IMG/VR virus record: IMGVR_UViG_3300025300_000077
Coordinates: 1-27,723 of that record
Length of the DNA: 27,723 nt
Reading direction: 5' to 3' (one strand)
Source: a virus
Numbering within the stretch: position 1 is the first letter of the stretch; every line of letters starts with the position of its first letter. A program made the translations under genes and the position numbers. This document shows positions 8,288 through 15,028 of this stretch, piece after piece. Below the pieces are notes generated by a model. That model was not told where the DNA came from, did not search any database, and saw only the letters and a program-made list of their open reading frames with translations.

Positions 8288-11038
8288 TTATCCATCATGG
8301 GTTATGATACGGGTTATAAGCGCGGTAATGTGGGCGGGCAGGGGCTCGTCATTGGTGTACACCATCTGGCCCGTTGTATCCCATCCTCCGCGAATGTTTA
8401 CTTTCTTGTCGCCGGTAAACAGCGGCGGTGAACTGTCCATCGGATCAGACCCCGTTCGGAATATAATTTCATCCAGGTTAGATGTGTTCGGCCCAACCTT
8501 GCCGCCCAGCGTATCAATCAGGCGAAGGGTGACTTCAAAATCGCGCTTGGTCTTGCCCTGTGCCGTGCCATCATCGCCGCCAGCTTCGGGCCGCAATGTC
8601 TTCATGGTGCATTGTTGCGTCAGTCCAATCTGTGCCTTCGTAACCGTCGGATCAATTGAAGTGATAGCACCCGAAGATATATTGCGTTTAGTGTAGACTG
8701 AACCGTTGCCCAAAATGCTGACAGCTTCACCCTCAAGGTGATCAAGGCCACTGATAGATGAAGCCGCCGTACTTGAATAACTGAGGCCACTATCGACAAA
8801 AAACGCATCAGCTTTTGTTTCATTTTCTTCAGTGTCAAACTGATTTGAGAGATATTCAACATAGCGCCTCGTTGTTCCGTTGATGGTTCTTTGGACAATC
8901 ATCCAGACCTCTTCCTCGCCGGTTGTTGACGAAGGGATGATGGCTAGGCTTTCGACAACTGCAATTGCCTGATCAGTTGTGGTTAGCCGCGTTGTGTCAC
9001 TTGACGTTACCGTGAGCGGTCCCGCACCGGCTCTTGTTGTTTCTTCAACAGTAACAACCGCTGCTGCCGGATTGGCTACGGTAAAATCTGCATGGGCATT
9101 GATGGCCGTATAAATATTATCTGCTGTCGTATTGTTATTGGTTTGCGTTCTAAATTCATCTGTTCCGGCAGTTCCCGTCGTAGATGTAAACGTCACGGTT
9201 GACCCATCAGATTTCGTAAACGTTAACGTGGTTCCGGCGGCAATGTTTGCATAATCGGATACGGTAATTGTACACGCTGCCGACGTGCCGCCAATCTTGT
9301 GTCTGTGCCATGCAACAACCTGTTGATCGCGTAGGTACGTCATGCCAACTAACTGGCCATCAGCTTTTACGCCCCACACAACCGTGCTTGGCTCTTGCTG
9401 ATAAGCAATTTCTGTAATGCCGCCTTTACTTACTTGATTAGATAAAATTGTAAGGTCTGGTGATTGAAAACTGTCGCTTTCAAATGCATACACAAACTCG
9501 CGCAACTTCCGCTGCTGGCGTTGAATAAATACCACTACGTTATCAATACGAATAGGCCGGTGCGATGCCGACCCCCGTGTGCCTTCTCGCACAACTCTGA
9601 CATTCGTTGGCGTTAGCGCGTCAGCCGTAGTTGATCCAGAAATAACAAACTCACCACCAACGGTTCCAATAGCCATCACCTTGCCTGGTGACAACCAACG
9701 GATCGCGTTTACCTGGTCTGTCGCTAACGTATAGATAACAGGGTCATCATCCAAAGTGCCTGGAGTATGATTTTCATAATCGCCTGACTTACTGCCAAAC
9801 AACGTCTGTGGCTGTTCTGTTGTGCCCGCAAAAAATAATCGTTGTTCGTAAAACGCCACTGCTGCTGGAAACCCTGTTGTGTCCGAAAACGCGCCAAGGC
9901 GCCATTTGGTTTCAGCCGTTGTGCCGCCAAATGTAGCATTAACGGTGACCGTTACCTCTGTTGTACTGGTGCGGCCCGTAACCGTGGCGAACCCCCACTG
10001 GATGCCGCCGTCGCGCAAAAACTTCCAGGTGCAACCATTGTCAACGATCTCGTCGCCTTCGCCGCTTGGCCCGCCTGATCCGGCAGACGTTCCGGCCTTA
10101 ATGCATTCGTAGACGTTTCCGCTATTACGCTTAACGTCACCTACGGCATAGGCTGTGCTTGCCGCCCAAGCTGCTGCCTGATGGCCAATCGATATAATGC
10201 GGCCAACATCTGTTGTTTGAAAACCGTCGCCATTATTAATGCCGGTAACGGCAGAAGCTGTAATTGTTCTTGACGAACCTGACGCATGGCTTGGCGTTAG
10301 AGTTGTGTCGGTTATGTTTTCATCCAAATACGGCCCGTCAGTAAACGTAATGTCAGAGATTGTCCAAGACGTATGGCCGGTGCGCGTTAATTTTCTTGGC
10401 GTGTAGCCAGAGTGCGCGATGTAAAGAACGTCAGCCGATTGAGCAAATTGCAAATTAAACAAGTCTGCCGTGGCATAGGTTGTTGTGACCGTGTACACCC
10501 GCGCTGCCGTCCCGCCGGAAGAGTAAGCTGTAAAACCGCTTGAATTAATGTTTGTGTCATCAATGTCGGTCAGTTCAAACGTGTTCGTTGTCTTGTTTTT
10601 TATCTTGTAATATTTGCCGTTTAGTTCGGTCATACCAACGACACTGGCAATATAGATTTCGTCGCCATTGTCATAGCCATGTGAGGTTGCGGTCACAACG
10701 CACGGGTTGGCCTGTGTCGCTCCGCTAATTGTCTTGTTGGCTTCAAGAATTATGCCGTTGTCCTTGTAAAAACGGACATACAAATTGCCGAACTCAATGC
10801 AATAGGCTTGTGTGGTTGAAAACTCAAAAGGGATCAGGCGCGTCTTTGCGCTTGATGTCTTAACCTCTTTAACAAACCGTGTGCCTGGACGACGGGTAAT
10901 GCCGCCGTGAGGCTGCACAATAAAATTCTCCAGCGTTTCGGCGCCGTTGGCATATTTGGTAATATCGACACGGCCATAGAGGTCTTTAGCTAACTCACCG
11001 GCAGTCCAGTTTGTTTTAATAATCGAAACGCGGGACAT
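8288..11038 (-). CDS. Tail tubular protein B / tail nozzle (T7 gp12-like, 916 aa)
   Basis: The N-terminus carries the nozzle signature: FTAGEL-like NWTAGELAKDLYGRVDI, ENFIVQPHGGITRRPGTRFV and RLIPFEFSTTQAYCIEFG. This protein forms the distal tube of short phage tails. Three accessory modules are visible: residues about 104-178 (a GDEIYIASVVGMTELNG-type beta module), 288-341 (a WAASTAYAVGDV...CTWKF module resembling small carbohydrate-binding domains) and about 582-688, a Thr-rich beta insert placed between WHRHKIGG and AVVESLAIIP, which are usually close together. GAGGTCGTAA precedes the ATG at 11038, directly after the stop of tail tubular A. Length is greater than T7 gp12 (about 790 residues) because of the inserts. 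Confidence 0.88.
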   Translation of the reverse strand: MSRVSIIKTNWTAGELAKDLYGRVDITKYANGAETLENFIVQPHGGITRRPGTRFVKEVKTSSAKTRLIPFEFSTTQAYCIEFGNLYVRFYKDNGIILEANKTISGATQANPCVVTATSHGYDNGDEIYIASVVGMTELNGKYYKIKNKTTNTFELTDIDDTNINSSGFTAYSSGGTAARVYTVTTTYATADLFNLQFAQSADVLYIAHSGYTPRKLTRTGHTSWTISDITFTDGPYLDENITDTTLTPSHASGSSRTITASAVTGINNGDGFQTTDVGRIISIGHQAAAWAASTAYAVGDVKRNSGNVYECIKAGTSAGSGGPSGEGDEIVDNGCTWKFLRDGGIQWGFATVTGRTSTTEVTVTVNATFGGTTAETKWRLGAFSDTTGFPAAVAFYEQRLFFAGTTEQPQTLFGSKSGDYENHTPGTLDDDPVIYTLATDQVNAIRWLSPGKVMAIGTVGGEFVISGSTTADALTPTNVRVVREGTRGSASHRPIRIDNVVVFIQRQQRKLREFVYAFESDSFQSPDLTILSNQVSKGGITEIAYQQEPSTVVWGVKADGQLVGMTYLRDQQVVAWHRHKIGGTSAACTITVSDYANIAAGTTLTFTKSDGSTVTFTSTTGTAGTDEFRTQTNNNTTADNIYTAINAHADFTVANPAAAVVTVEETTRAGAGPLTVTSSDTTRLTTTDQAIAVVESLAIIPSSTTGEEEVWMIVQRTINGTTRRYVEYLSNQFDTEENETKADAFFVDSGLSYSSTAASSISGLDHLEGEAVSILGNGSVYTKRNISSGAITSIDPTVTKAQIGLTQQCTMKTLRPEAGGDDGTAQGKTKRDFEVTLRLIDTLGGKVGPNTSNLDEIIFRTGSDPMDSSPPLFTGDKKVNIRGGWDTTGQMVYTNDEPLPAHITALITRIITHDG

Positions 11039-11593
11039 TTACGACCTCGCTTCAAGCCATGTGTTTTCGCTGGCAGACGTTGTTTCCTGGGCATCAACCA
11101 ACCGCGCTTCTTGTATTAGTGATGCATAAGCTGTCGATGCAGCCGTCACCACGGTTTGCGAAGACGTAATTTCATACGCCACATCAGACGCAAGACGCAT
11201 GGCATAGGCTTCCGTAAACTTTGCATCATAGATTGACGTGTCCGTAACGTCGGCAATGTAAAGGATGTTTAAAGGCGCAGCAGCATCGGTAACAATGTTG
11301 CGGCCTTCCACTGACCATTCCTCTGTTGTATCTACCTCAATGATGCGAAGGCAATCAGACGGCCACGGGAAAGAATTAGAATATTCCCAAACAGGTGCGG
11401 TTGTGTCAGCCGCCAAGGCGACACGGGTCATGGCAAAATTCCAAGGATGATCGCGCAAGCAATATTGCCGCGACTGTTCATGGATGCGGTTAATTGCGCG
11501 GCCTTCAACCGTATCATCTGTCAGCGCCGTAATAGGATCGGCGCCCAAATAGGTCAGACCTTTGTTGGCAATGTCTACGATTGATCCGGCCAT
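11039..11593 (-). CDS. Tail tubular protein A (T7 gp11-like adaptor, 184 aa)
   Basis: Short adaptor that joins the portal to the nozzle. Its hallmarks are visible: IANKGLTYLGADPITAL at the N-terminus, RQYCLRDHPWNFAMTRVAL and FPWPSDCLRIIEVD in the middle, and a helical C-terminal half (AYAMRLASDVAYEIT). Length is typical of the family (about 180-200). The ATG at 11593 has GGAG 9 nt upstream, and its stop abuts the start of the nozzle gene. It is the first gene of the leftward tail block, after a 267-base non-coding gap that follows the opposing plus-strand cassette, so a separate promoter or readthrough is needed to express it. Confidence 0.88.
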   Translation of the reverse strand: MAGSIVDIANKGLTYLGADPITALTDDTVEGRAINRIHEQSRQYCLRDHPWNFAMTRVALAADTTAPVWEYSNSFPWPSDCLRIIEVDTTEEWSVEGRNIVTDAAAPLNILYIADVTDTSIYDAKFTEAYAMRLASDVAYEITSSQTVVTAASTAYASLIQEARLVDAQETTSASENTWLEARS

Positions 11594-11731
11594 ATAAAAT
11601 CTCCAAATTTCTGATTTTTGTCAGAAACACCAAAATCCCGAAAAAGCGTTTTTTTCAGCAATCATTTCATTTTTACGTTTTTAAAATCAGTCACTTAATT
11701 TTTTGACTTTTAAAAAACCCAGCGTTTCTGC
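11594..11731 (-). promoter_or_regulatory. AT-rich leader of the tail operon with hairpin
   Basis: Gene-free, very AT-rich stretch upstream of tail tubular A. A perfect 7-bp stem (TTTCTGA, 11608-11614, with TCAGAAA, 11621-11627) lies just before the ribosome-binding site, and A5-GCG-T7 at about 11641-11655 forms a weak AT stem. I found no convincing sigma70 promoter on the minus strand here, so either a phage-specific promoter or readthrough drives the tail genes. Confidence 0.4.
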
Positions 11732-11760
11732 ATGTTTCAGCCATTTTTCAAAAGTGCGTG

Positions 11761-11769
11761 TGGTATAAT
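11761..11769 (+). promoter_or_regulatory. Extended -10 promoter of the plus-strand cassette
   Basis: TGGTATAAT is a perfect extended -10 element (TGnTATAAT, with TATAAT at 11764-11769). No good -35 exists, as is usual for extended -10 promoters. Predicted start of RNA is near 11776, upstream of the left inverted repeat and of the gene at 11861. It points against the surrounding late operon. Confidence 0.6.
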
Positions 11770-11806
11770 GGGTCAACAAGCGGAAAAACCCGTGCCGCTA
11801 TTTTAC

Positions 11807-11836
11807 ATTGTGAATACAAAACCGTGTTGCCGTGGC
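11807..11836 (+). repeat. Left arm of 30-nt inverted repeat
   Basis: Pairs with 12275-12304 over 30 positions with only four differences. Each difference is a transition that gives a G-U or U-G wobble in plus-strand RNA (and C-A mismatches in minus-strand RNA). It encloses the ribosome-binding site and gene at 11861-12220. Its inner end (CGTGGC, 11831-11836) can alternatively form a local 6-bp hairpin with GCCATG at 11841-11846, right beside the AAAGGAG ribosome-binding site. Confidence 0.85.
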
Positions 11837-11860
11837 TTTTGCCATGAAAGGAGAATTGTC

Positions 11861-12220
11861 ATGGCTAACTCAAAAGACTTTCTTTGCTACATCCCGATGA
11901 TGACGGGCGGCTCATATGGTCGCCATAAAAATCGGGGTGAAGCGATCCTTATGGCTTTTCGATATTTTTCAAGTGATTGGGGCAGCATGTATGATGTCTT
12001 CAATCGAGAGATCAAAGGCTACGTTGCCGAGATTACCGGCTTTAACGAAGTTCAATTTGGACCTGTCGAAGGTATTTGGGCCGACATTGAGGACGGTGGT
12101 AAACATCGTTTTGAGCTTGAGAAAATTTCTGTTCAGATGCCTCCGCTCAGAAAGAACCAACGTGCAACCGGCGATGCCTTTCGCCGTAAGCTAAAGCAGG
12201 CTGTTCTGGCCTCTCAATAA
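11861..12220 (+). CDS. Unknown 119-aa protein in inverted-repeat cassette
   Basis: I do not recognise this protein. ATG 11861 is preceded by a strong AAAGGAG at 11847-11853, which rules against the longer in-frame start at 11732 that lies upstream of the predicted transcription start. It is soluble, with no membrane segment, an aromatic N-terminal half (FRYFSSDWGSMYDVF) and a basic C-terminus (PLRKNQRATGDAFRRKLKQA). There is a single cysteine near the N-terminus and no known catalytic pattern. It is the only rightward gene inside the leftward structural block, has its own promoter and terminator-like structure, and is framed by a 30-nt inverted repeat. This is the pattern of a phage moron or accessory cassette. 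An early or lysogenic role is possible but not shown. Confidence 0.75.
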   Translation: MANSKDFLCYIPMMTGGSYGRHKNRGEAILMAFRYFSSDWGSMYDVFNREIKGYVAEITGFNEVQFGPVEGIWADIEDGGKHRFELEKISVQMPPLRKNQRATGDAFRRKLKQAVLASQ

Positions 12221-12268
12221 AGAAGCGCTTAGGGCTGCAACCCTAGACGCCTCTAACTAACTTCTTTT
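12221..12268 (+). terminator. Terminator-like structure after the cassette gene
   Basis: Begins at the stop codon of the 119-aa gene. AGAAG (12221-12225) pairs with CTTCT (12261-12265), and inside it GCGCTTAGGG (12225-12234) pairs with CCCTAGACGC (12241-12250) with one mismatch and one G-U. TTTT follows at 12264-12267. A branched, moderately convincing intrinsic terminator for the plus strand; readthrough would be needed to transcribe the right inverted-repeat arm. Confidence 0.5.
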
Positions 12269-12274
12269 AACTTC

Positions 12275-12304
12275 GCTACGGTAGCACGGTTTTGTATTTA
12301 CAAT
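12275..12304 (+). repeat. Right arm of 30-nt inverted repeat
   Basis: Complement of 11807-11836 as described for the left arm. It contains an internal near-palindrome GCTAC-G-GTAGC at 12275-12285. No target-site duplication is visible outside the two arms (TTTTAC on the left, CAATTA on the right), so a simple transposon insertion is not supported. Confidence 0.85.
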
Positions 12305-12337
12305 CAATTAAAGAGGAAAGGGGGGTCGAAACCCCCC
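12305..12337 (-). terminator. Terminator of the capsid block
   Basis: Six G (12320-12325) and six C (12332-12337) form a perfect GC stem with a 6-base loop. Read leftwards it is followed by TTTCCTCTTTAATT, a U-rich tail; read rightwards there is no T run. It lies 6 bases after the stop of the 159-aa gene. It should end or attenuate transcription coming from the capsid gene before the tail block. Confidence 0.75.
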
Positions 12338-12343
12338 AATCCG

Positions 12344-12823
12344 TTAGTCAACGATGTAATGAATGATGAAACTCATATCACCGCCGGTGCCACCTTCCGC
12401 GTGCATCGTTGCCGCGACATAGTAGAAACCGCCTGGATCAGTTGAATCACCAGCCAATTCATACATCTTCTGGCCGCAAGTGTTGATGTCTGCCGCTTCA
12501 TGGCGAACATCAGCCATTGCCCCAGCATCAGCAACGGCAGTAGCAAAAACGTCTTCGTCTTTGACCACGCCAGCCGATGTGTAGATGCCTACGTTGAACG
12601 TGCAGCTTCCACCAAACGTATCGGACCCAACAAAGATATGGGGCACAGATGCGTTCGACGGGATGGGCGCCAACATAACGATGTCGTTATCGTTGGTATC
12701 CCCAGCCGCAAGCGCCACACTACCTTGTGCAATTCGCACACGGCCATGTAATTCGGCACTGTCGTTCAGCGTTGGAGGGGTTGCCTCAAAATTGGCAACC
12801 AAGTCGGTGTTTTTAGTACCCAT
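12344..12823 (-). CDS. Probable head decoration-type protein (159 aa)
   Basis: Beta-rich, acidic protein directly downstream of the major capsid protein, 12 nt away, with AGGAGGGATGACC before the ATG, one of the best ribosome-binding sites in the window. Visible patterns are alternating hydrophobic strands (RVRIAQGSVALAAGDTNDND, CTFNVGIYTSAGVV, DMSFIIHYIVD) and no enzyme motif. Small beta proteins in this slot are common in aquatic podophages and are usually annotated as hypothetical; a capsid-stabilising or head-fibre role is inferred from position and the strong translation signal. It is the last gene before the capsid-block terminator. Confidence 0.6.
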   Translation of the reverse strand: MGTKNTDLVANFEATPPTLNDSAELHGRVRIAQGSVALAAGDTNDNDIVMLAPIPSNASVPHIFVGSDTFGGSCTFNVGIYTSAGVVKDEDVFATAVADAGAMADVRHEAADINTCGQKMYELAGDSTDPGGFYYVAATMHAEGGTGGDMSFIIHYIVD

Positions 12824-12835
12824 TGGTCATCCCTC

Positions 12836-13717
12836 CTATGTTGGATCGCATTCGATGTAGCCCACCAACTTTTCCTGCATACGGGTTGCCCCGATAGCCA
12901 TCGATGCGAAGACTTGCGTCGCATGATTTTTATCGGCCCGCTCAGAAATCTTGATGGACGGTTCAGCGCCTATGGCCAGCTTCATTCCGGCTTTCTGCCA
13001 GAACAAGACTTTGTGGTCAGAGTTGCTATCTGCACCAATGAGTTCCGTTCGGATAAAGGTAAACCCCATGAAGGAATCCACTTCCCCGTTTACCAAACTT
13101 TTCACAGTGGCAAAATCGGAACTAGTGACTTCAGTTTGACCTAAAAGGTTCTGAAGCTGTTTGGCGTTGATGATCATATACCGATCACCATCTTCTGCCT
13201 CATTGGCGTCGAGGATTTGCTTGGCAGCGCGTAACTTGCCGACGTTCAAACCCGTATCAGCAGCAGGGCTGATACCGACCTGGACATCAACAGTGTTAGA
13301 ACTGTCGTAGCTTGTTGAGGTGCCACCGGCAACGCCCGTAAAAGCGGTCCCGTCAGCAGCAGCAACAATTTGCTCATCCATCGCACGGCCCATAGCCCAG
13401 GCAGCAGCCGAAGCATAGGGGCTTTGCGGATCGATAAGCATACGAACACGATCTTCATCATCGATGAGATCTGCCCAATCAAAGTCGATAAGGCTGACAC
13501 GACGCCTTGCGTGGGGCGTGTCCATCCTTGGAGTGTCACTGTGACGTGACGTGCGCTGTTGAGCGGCAGTGCTTCCCACTTGCTCAAAGAAAGCATTCTT
13601 GCCCACGACGGTTTCAACTCCAACCGACTCACGCAGACGAGAACCTTTCTGTTGAACAAGGTGTTCGACATTCCCTTTATATTGCTCAACGAACGCTGTA
13701 GTGATTTGAACTGACAC
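12836..13717 (-). CDS. Major capsid protein (293 aa)
   Basis: Forms the icosahedral head shell. The N-terminus MSVQITTAFVEQYKGNVEHL, the segment DTPHARRRVSLIDFDWADLI and the C-terminal FASMAIGATRMQEKLVGYIE match the capsid family of BPP-1-like podophages (Phage_capsid_2 type). The central region (DGTAFTGVAGGT, RDYKxI-like DRYMIINAKQLQNLL, FMGFTFIRTEL) is typical as well. The start is GTG at 13717, supported by GAAGGAG 9-10 nt upstream; no closer ATG exists. It follows the scaffold gene after a 102-base gap holding two hairpins, and precedes the decoration-type gene. Length is close to the roughly 300-330 residues of relatives. Confidence 0.9.
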   Translation of the reverse strand: MSVQITTAFVEQYKGNVEHLVQQKGSRLRESVGVETVVGKNAFFEQVGSTAAQQRTSRHSDTPRMDTPHARRRVSLIDFDWADLIDDEDRVRMLIDPQSPYASAAAWAMGRAMDEQIVAAADGTAFTGVAGGTSTSYDSSNTVDVQVGISPAADTGLNVGKLRAAKQILDANEAEDGDRYMIINAKQLQNLLGQTEVTSSDFATVKSLVNGEVDSFMGFTFIRTELIGADSNSDHKVLFWQKAGMKLAIGAEPSIKISERADKNHATQVFASMAIGATRMQEKLVGYIECDPT

Positions 13718-13768
13718 TGGTCAATTCTCCTTCTTCACTGGTTGCGTTTAGGGTGAAAGTGGTTGTCC

Positions 13769-13798
13769 CGTGTGGGGCCACGCGCCGTCTTTCCGGCG
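13769..13798 (-). promoter_or_regulatory. Two tandem hairpins in the capsid gene leader
   Basis: CGTG (13769-13772) pairs with CACG (13779-13782), and CGCCG (13783-13787) pairs with CGGCG (13794-13798). Neither has a T run, so they are not intrinsic terminators. Stable stems between scaffold and capsid genes could stabilise or process the capsid mRNA; that role is inference. Confidence 0.4.
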
Positions 13799-13819
13799 GT
13801 CAAGTGTCGGGCCGAATGG

Positions 13820-14656
13820 TTATCCGACAGATACGTTTTGCGCTACGACATCAGTGCCGTAGGCCAATTCTGCTAATCTCTTATCTTTTGCCACCAGGGC
13901 TTTATGCTCTGGATGGGCGTTATCCCAGAAAGCGGGGTTTGCCCGTAGCTGGGCCATTTGTTCCTTGGCCATTTCCGGCGTTGTGCCAAACTGTCCGGCG
14001 CTCTCGCCTTCCTTGAATTGCGGACCACTGCCCAACGTCATGCCAATTTTGGCAAAGGCGCGGACAATATGCGGGTTTGATCCCAAGCCGGATTGATCTA
14101 AAACCTGTCGCAATTCATCGGAACCGTATTCTCTCAAGGCACGTTTGGCCGCTTCTACCCGTTGCGGAAATGCGTTGCCGTATTCCTTCTGCAATTCGCC
14201 TTCCCATTCGGCTTGCTGGTCTGCCGCCTGTGTCTGCGCGGTTTGCGCTTGGCCCATCATGTTTTCAACAAAACGGTCATGCAGCCCTTGAGCCATTGAC
14301 GCTGGTAATTTCATTTCATGGGCGGCAGTGCGAAACCAATCGGACAAATCCTGATTGTACGCTTCAAAATTCTCCGGCGCGGCCAGTTGGTAATCTTCAG
14401 CCTTTTCCGGCGTTCCCAGCTTCTGCCAGCCTTCCCATTCAGAAAGATCGCTGCCGTCCGTTGGCAAAACAACTTTGTCGGCGCCCACCTGTTTTTCCAG
14501 GTTGACGTAAGATTTTAGAACGTCATCGGCGCCTTTCCATCCTTTGGCTTCAATGACCTCATGGTAATCATCCAGACCTTGCGTCCAATCGGCTGCTACT
14601 TCTGGGTTGCCCGCATCTTCCGTAAGGATTGCGGACCCTTCAGTTTCATTCGGCAT
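13820..14656 (-). CDS. Scaffolding protein (278 aa)
   Basis: Acidic, Gln/Glu/Ala-rich helical protein immediately upstream of the major capsid gene, where the scaffold is encoded in podophages. Visible features are a WKGADDVLKSYVNLEKQVGA motif near residue 45 that recurs in such proteins, a TPEKAEDYQL segment, a central coiled coil (GQAQTAQTQAADQQAEWEGE) and a C-terminal helical stretch (KALVAKDKRLAELAYG). It guides capsid assembly and is lost from the mature head. AGGAGAAGATATTA precedes the ATG at 14656, and the start overlaps the end of the Bbp19-like gene by 11 nt, indicating coupling. Confidence 0.85.
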   Translation of the reverse strand: MPNETEGSAILTEDAGNPEVAADWTQGLDDYHEVIEAKGWKGADDVLKSYVNLEKQVGADKVVLPTDGSDLSEWEGWQKLGTPEKAEDYQLAAPENFEAYNQDLSDWFRTAAHEMKLPASMAQGLHDRFVENMMGQAQTAQTQAADQQAEWEGELQKEYGNAFPQRVEAAKRALREYGSDELRQVLDQSGLGSNPHIVRAFAKIGMTLGSGPQFKEGESAGQFGTTPEMAKEQMAQLRANPAFWDNAHPEHKALVAKDKRLAELAYGTDVVAQNVSVG

Positions 14657-14906
14657 TAATATCTTCTCCTATGCTAAGTGATAAAAGTTTGTCTTCATCA
14701 ATACAAAGGATCGATAAAATCCTTCGCACTATGTCCTGTGAGCCGTGCATATGCTGTAACTCACTGTTTTCCCGATGCCCGCTGATGGTTAGGATGCCGC
14801 TAGCCTTAATTAGGTCCAGCAGAATAGCCTTGCCTTGCGGGGTGTAGAGAAAAATTTCCTTATAAGCCTGGGCTAGTTCGGCCTGGGCCTTATGTTGTTC
14901 CGGCAT
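14646..14906 (-). CDS. Bbp19-like phage protein (86 aa)
   Basis: The central pattern AYKEIFLYTPQGKAILLDLI matches the small Bbp19-type domain (first seen in Bordetella phage BPP-1), which is encoded between portal and scaffold in this phage group. The conserved core (aromatic, then T-P-x-G-K/R-x-V/I-L-x-D-L) is intact. Start ATG 14906 has only GGA followed by a run of A's as ribosome-binding site. The 120-base gap on its upstream side holds a plus-strand promoter, a probable small RNA and a bidirectional terminator, so this gene probably starts the capsid block. The molecular role of the family is unknown. Confidence 0.75.
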   Translation of the reverse strand: MPEQHKAQAELAQAYKEIFLYTPQGKAILLDLIKASGILTISGHRENSELQHMHGSQDIVRRILSILCIDEDKLLSLSIGEDINAE

Positions 14907-14927
14907 ACTTTTTTTTCCAAAAAGCTG

Positions 14928-14955
14928 TTGACTAATTTGTGGCTACTGCTAATAT
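14928..14955 (+). promoter_or_regulatory. Sigma70-like promoter for a small RNA
   Basis: TTGACT (14928-14933), 16-base spacer, TAATAT (14950-14955). It matches the -35 consensus at five of six positions and the -10 at four of six. It faces right, against the capsid genes, and there is no rightward reading frame downstream, only about 65 bases to a terminator. Confidence 0.5.
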
Positions 14956-14961
14956 TTTTTT

Positions 14962-15028
14962 GGAACAAACTTTGAGCACGCTGCTTGTAGCGTATCAGAT
15001 AGAAAAAGCTCCTTCGGGAGTTTTTTTT
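14962..15028 (+). ncRNA. Candidate small RNA between portal and Bbp19-like genes
   Basis: About 65 nt from the predicted start at 14962 to the end of a T8 run at 15028. Two stems are visible: ACGCTG (14978-14983) with TAGCGT (14988-14993) around a CTTG loop, where the G-U pair is possible only in the plus-strand RNA, and the terminator CTCC-TTCG-GGAG (15009-15020). The final bases overlap the end of the portal gene in antisense. No coding frame of any length fits. The RNA is predicted from promoter, structure and terminator only; a plain minus-strand terminator region is the alternative. Confidence 0.45.
15002..15028. terminator. Bidirectional terminator with UUCG tetraloop
   Basis: CTCC and GGAG enclose TTCG with a C-G closing pair, giving the very stable cUUCGg loop in plus-strand RNA, followed directly by eight T's (15021-15028). 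Read leftwards the stem is CTCC-CGAA-GGAG followed by CTTTTTC, so it can also terminate transcripts leaving the portal gene, whose stop codon overlaps the T run. Confidence 0.8.

Noticed and set aside
11732-11860. N-terminal extension of the cassette gene from ATG 11732
   Set aside because: The extension begins upstream of the predicted transcription start near 11776, and the strong AAAGGAG belongs to ATG 11861.
11807-12304. Insertion sequence or MITE with terminal inverted repeats
   Set aside because: No transposase, no target-site duplication and imperfect arms. The wobble-only mismatches point to RNA pairing more than to transposition ends.
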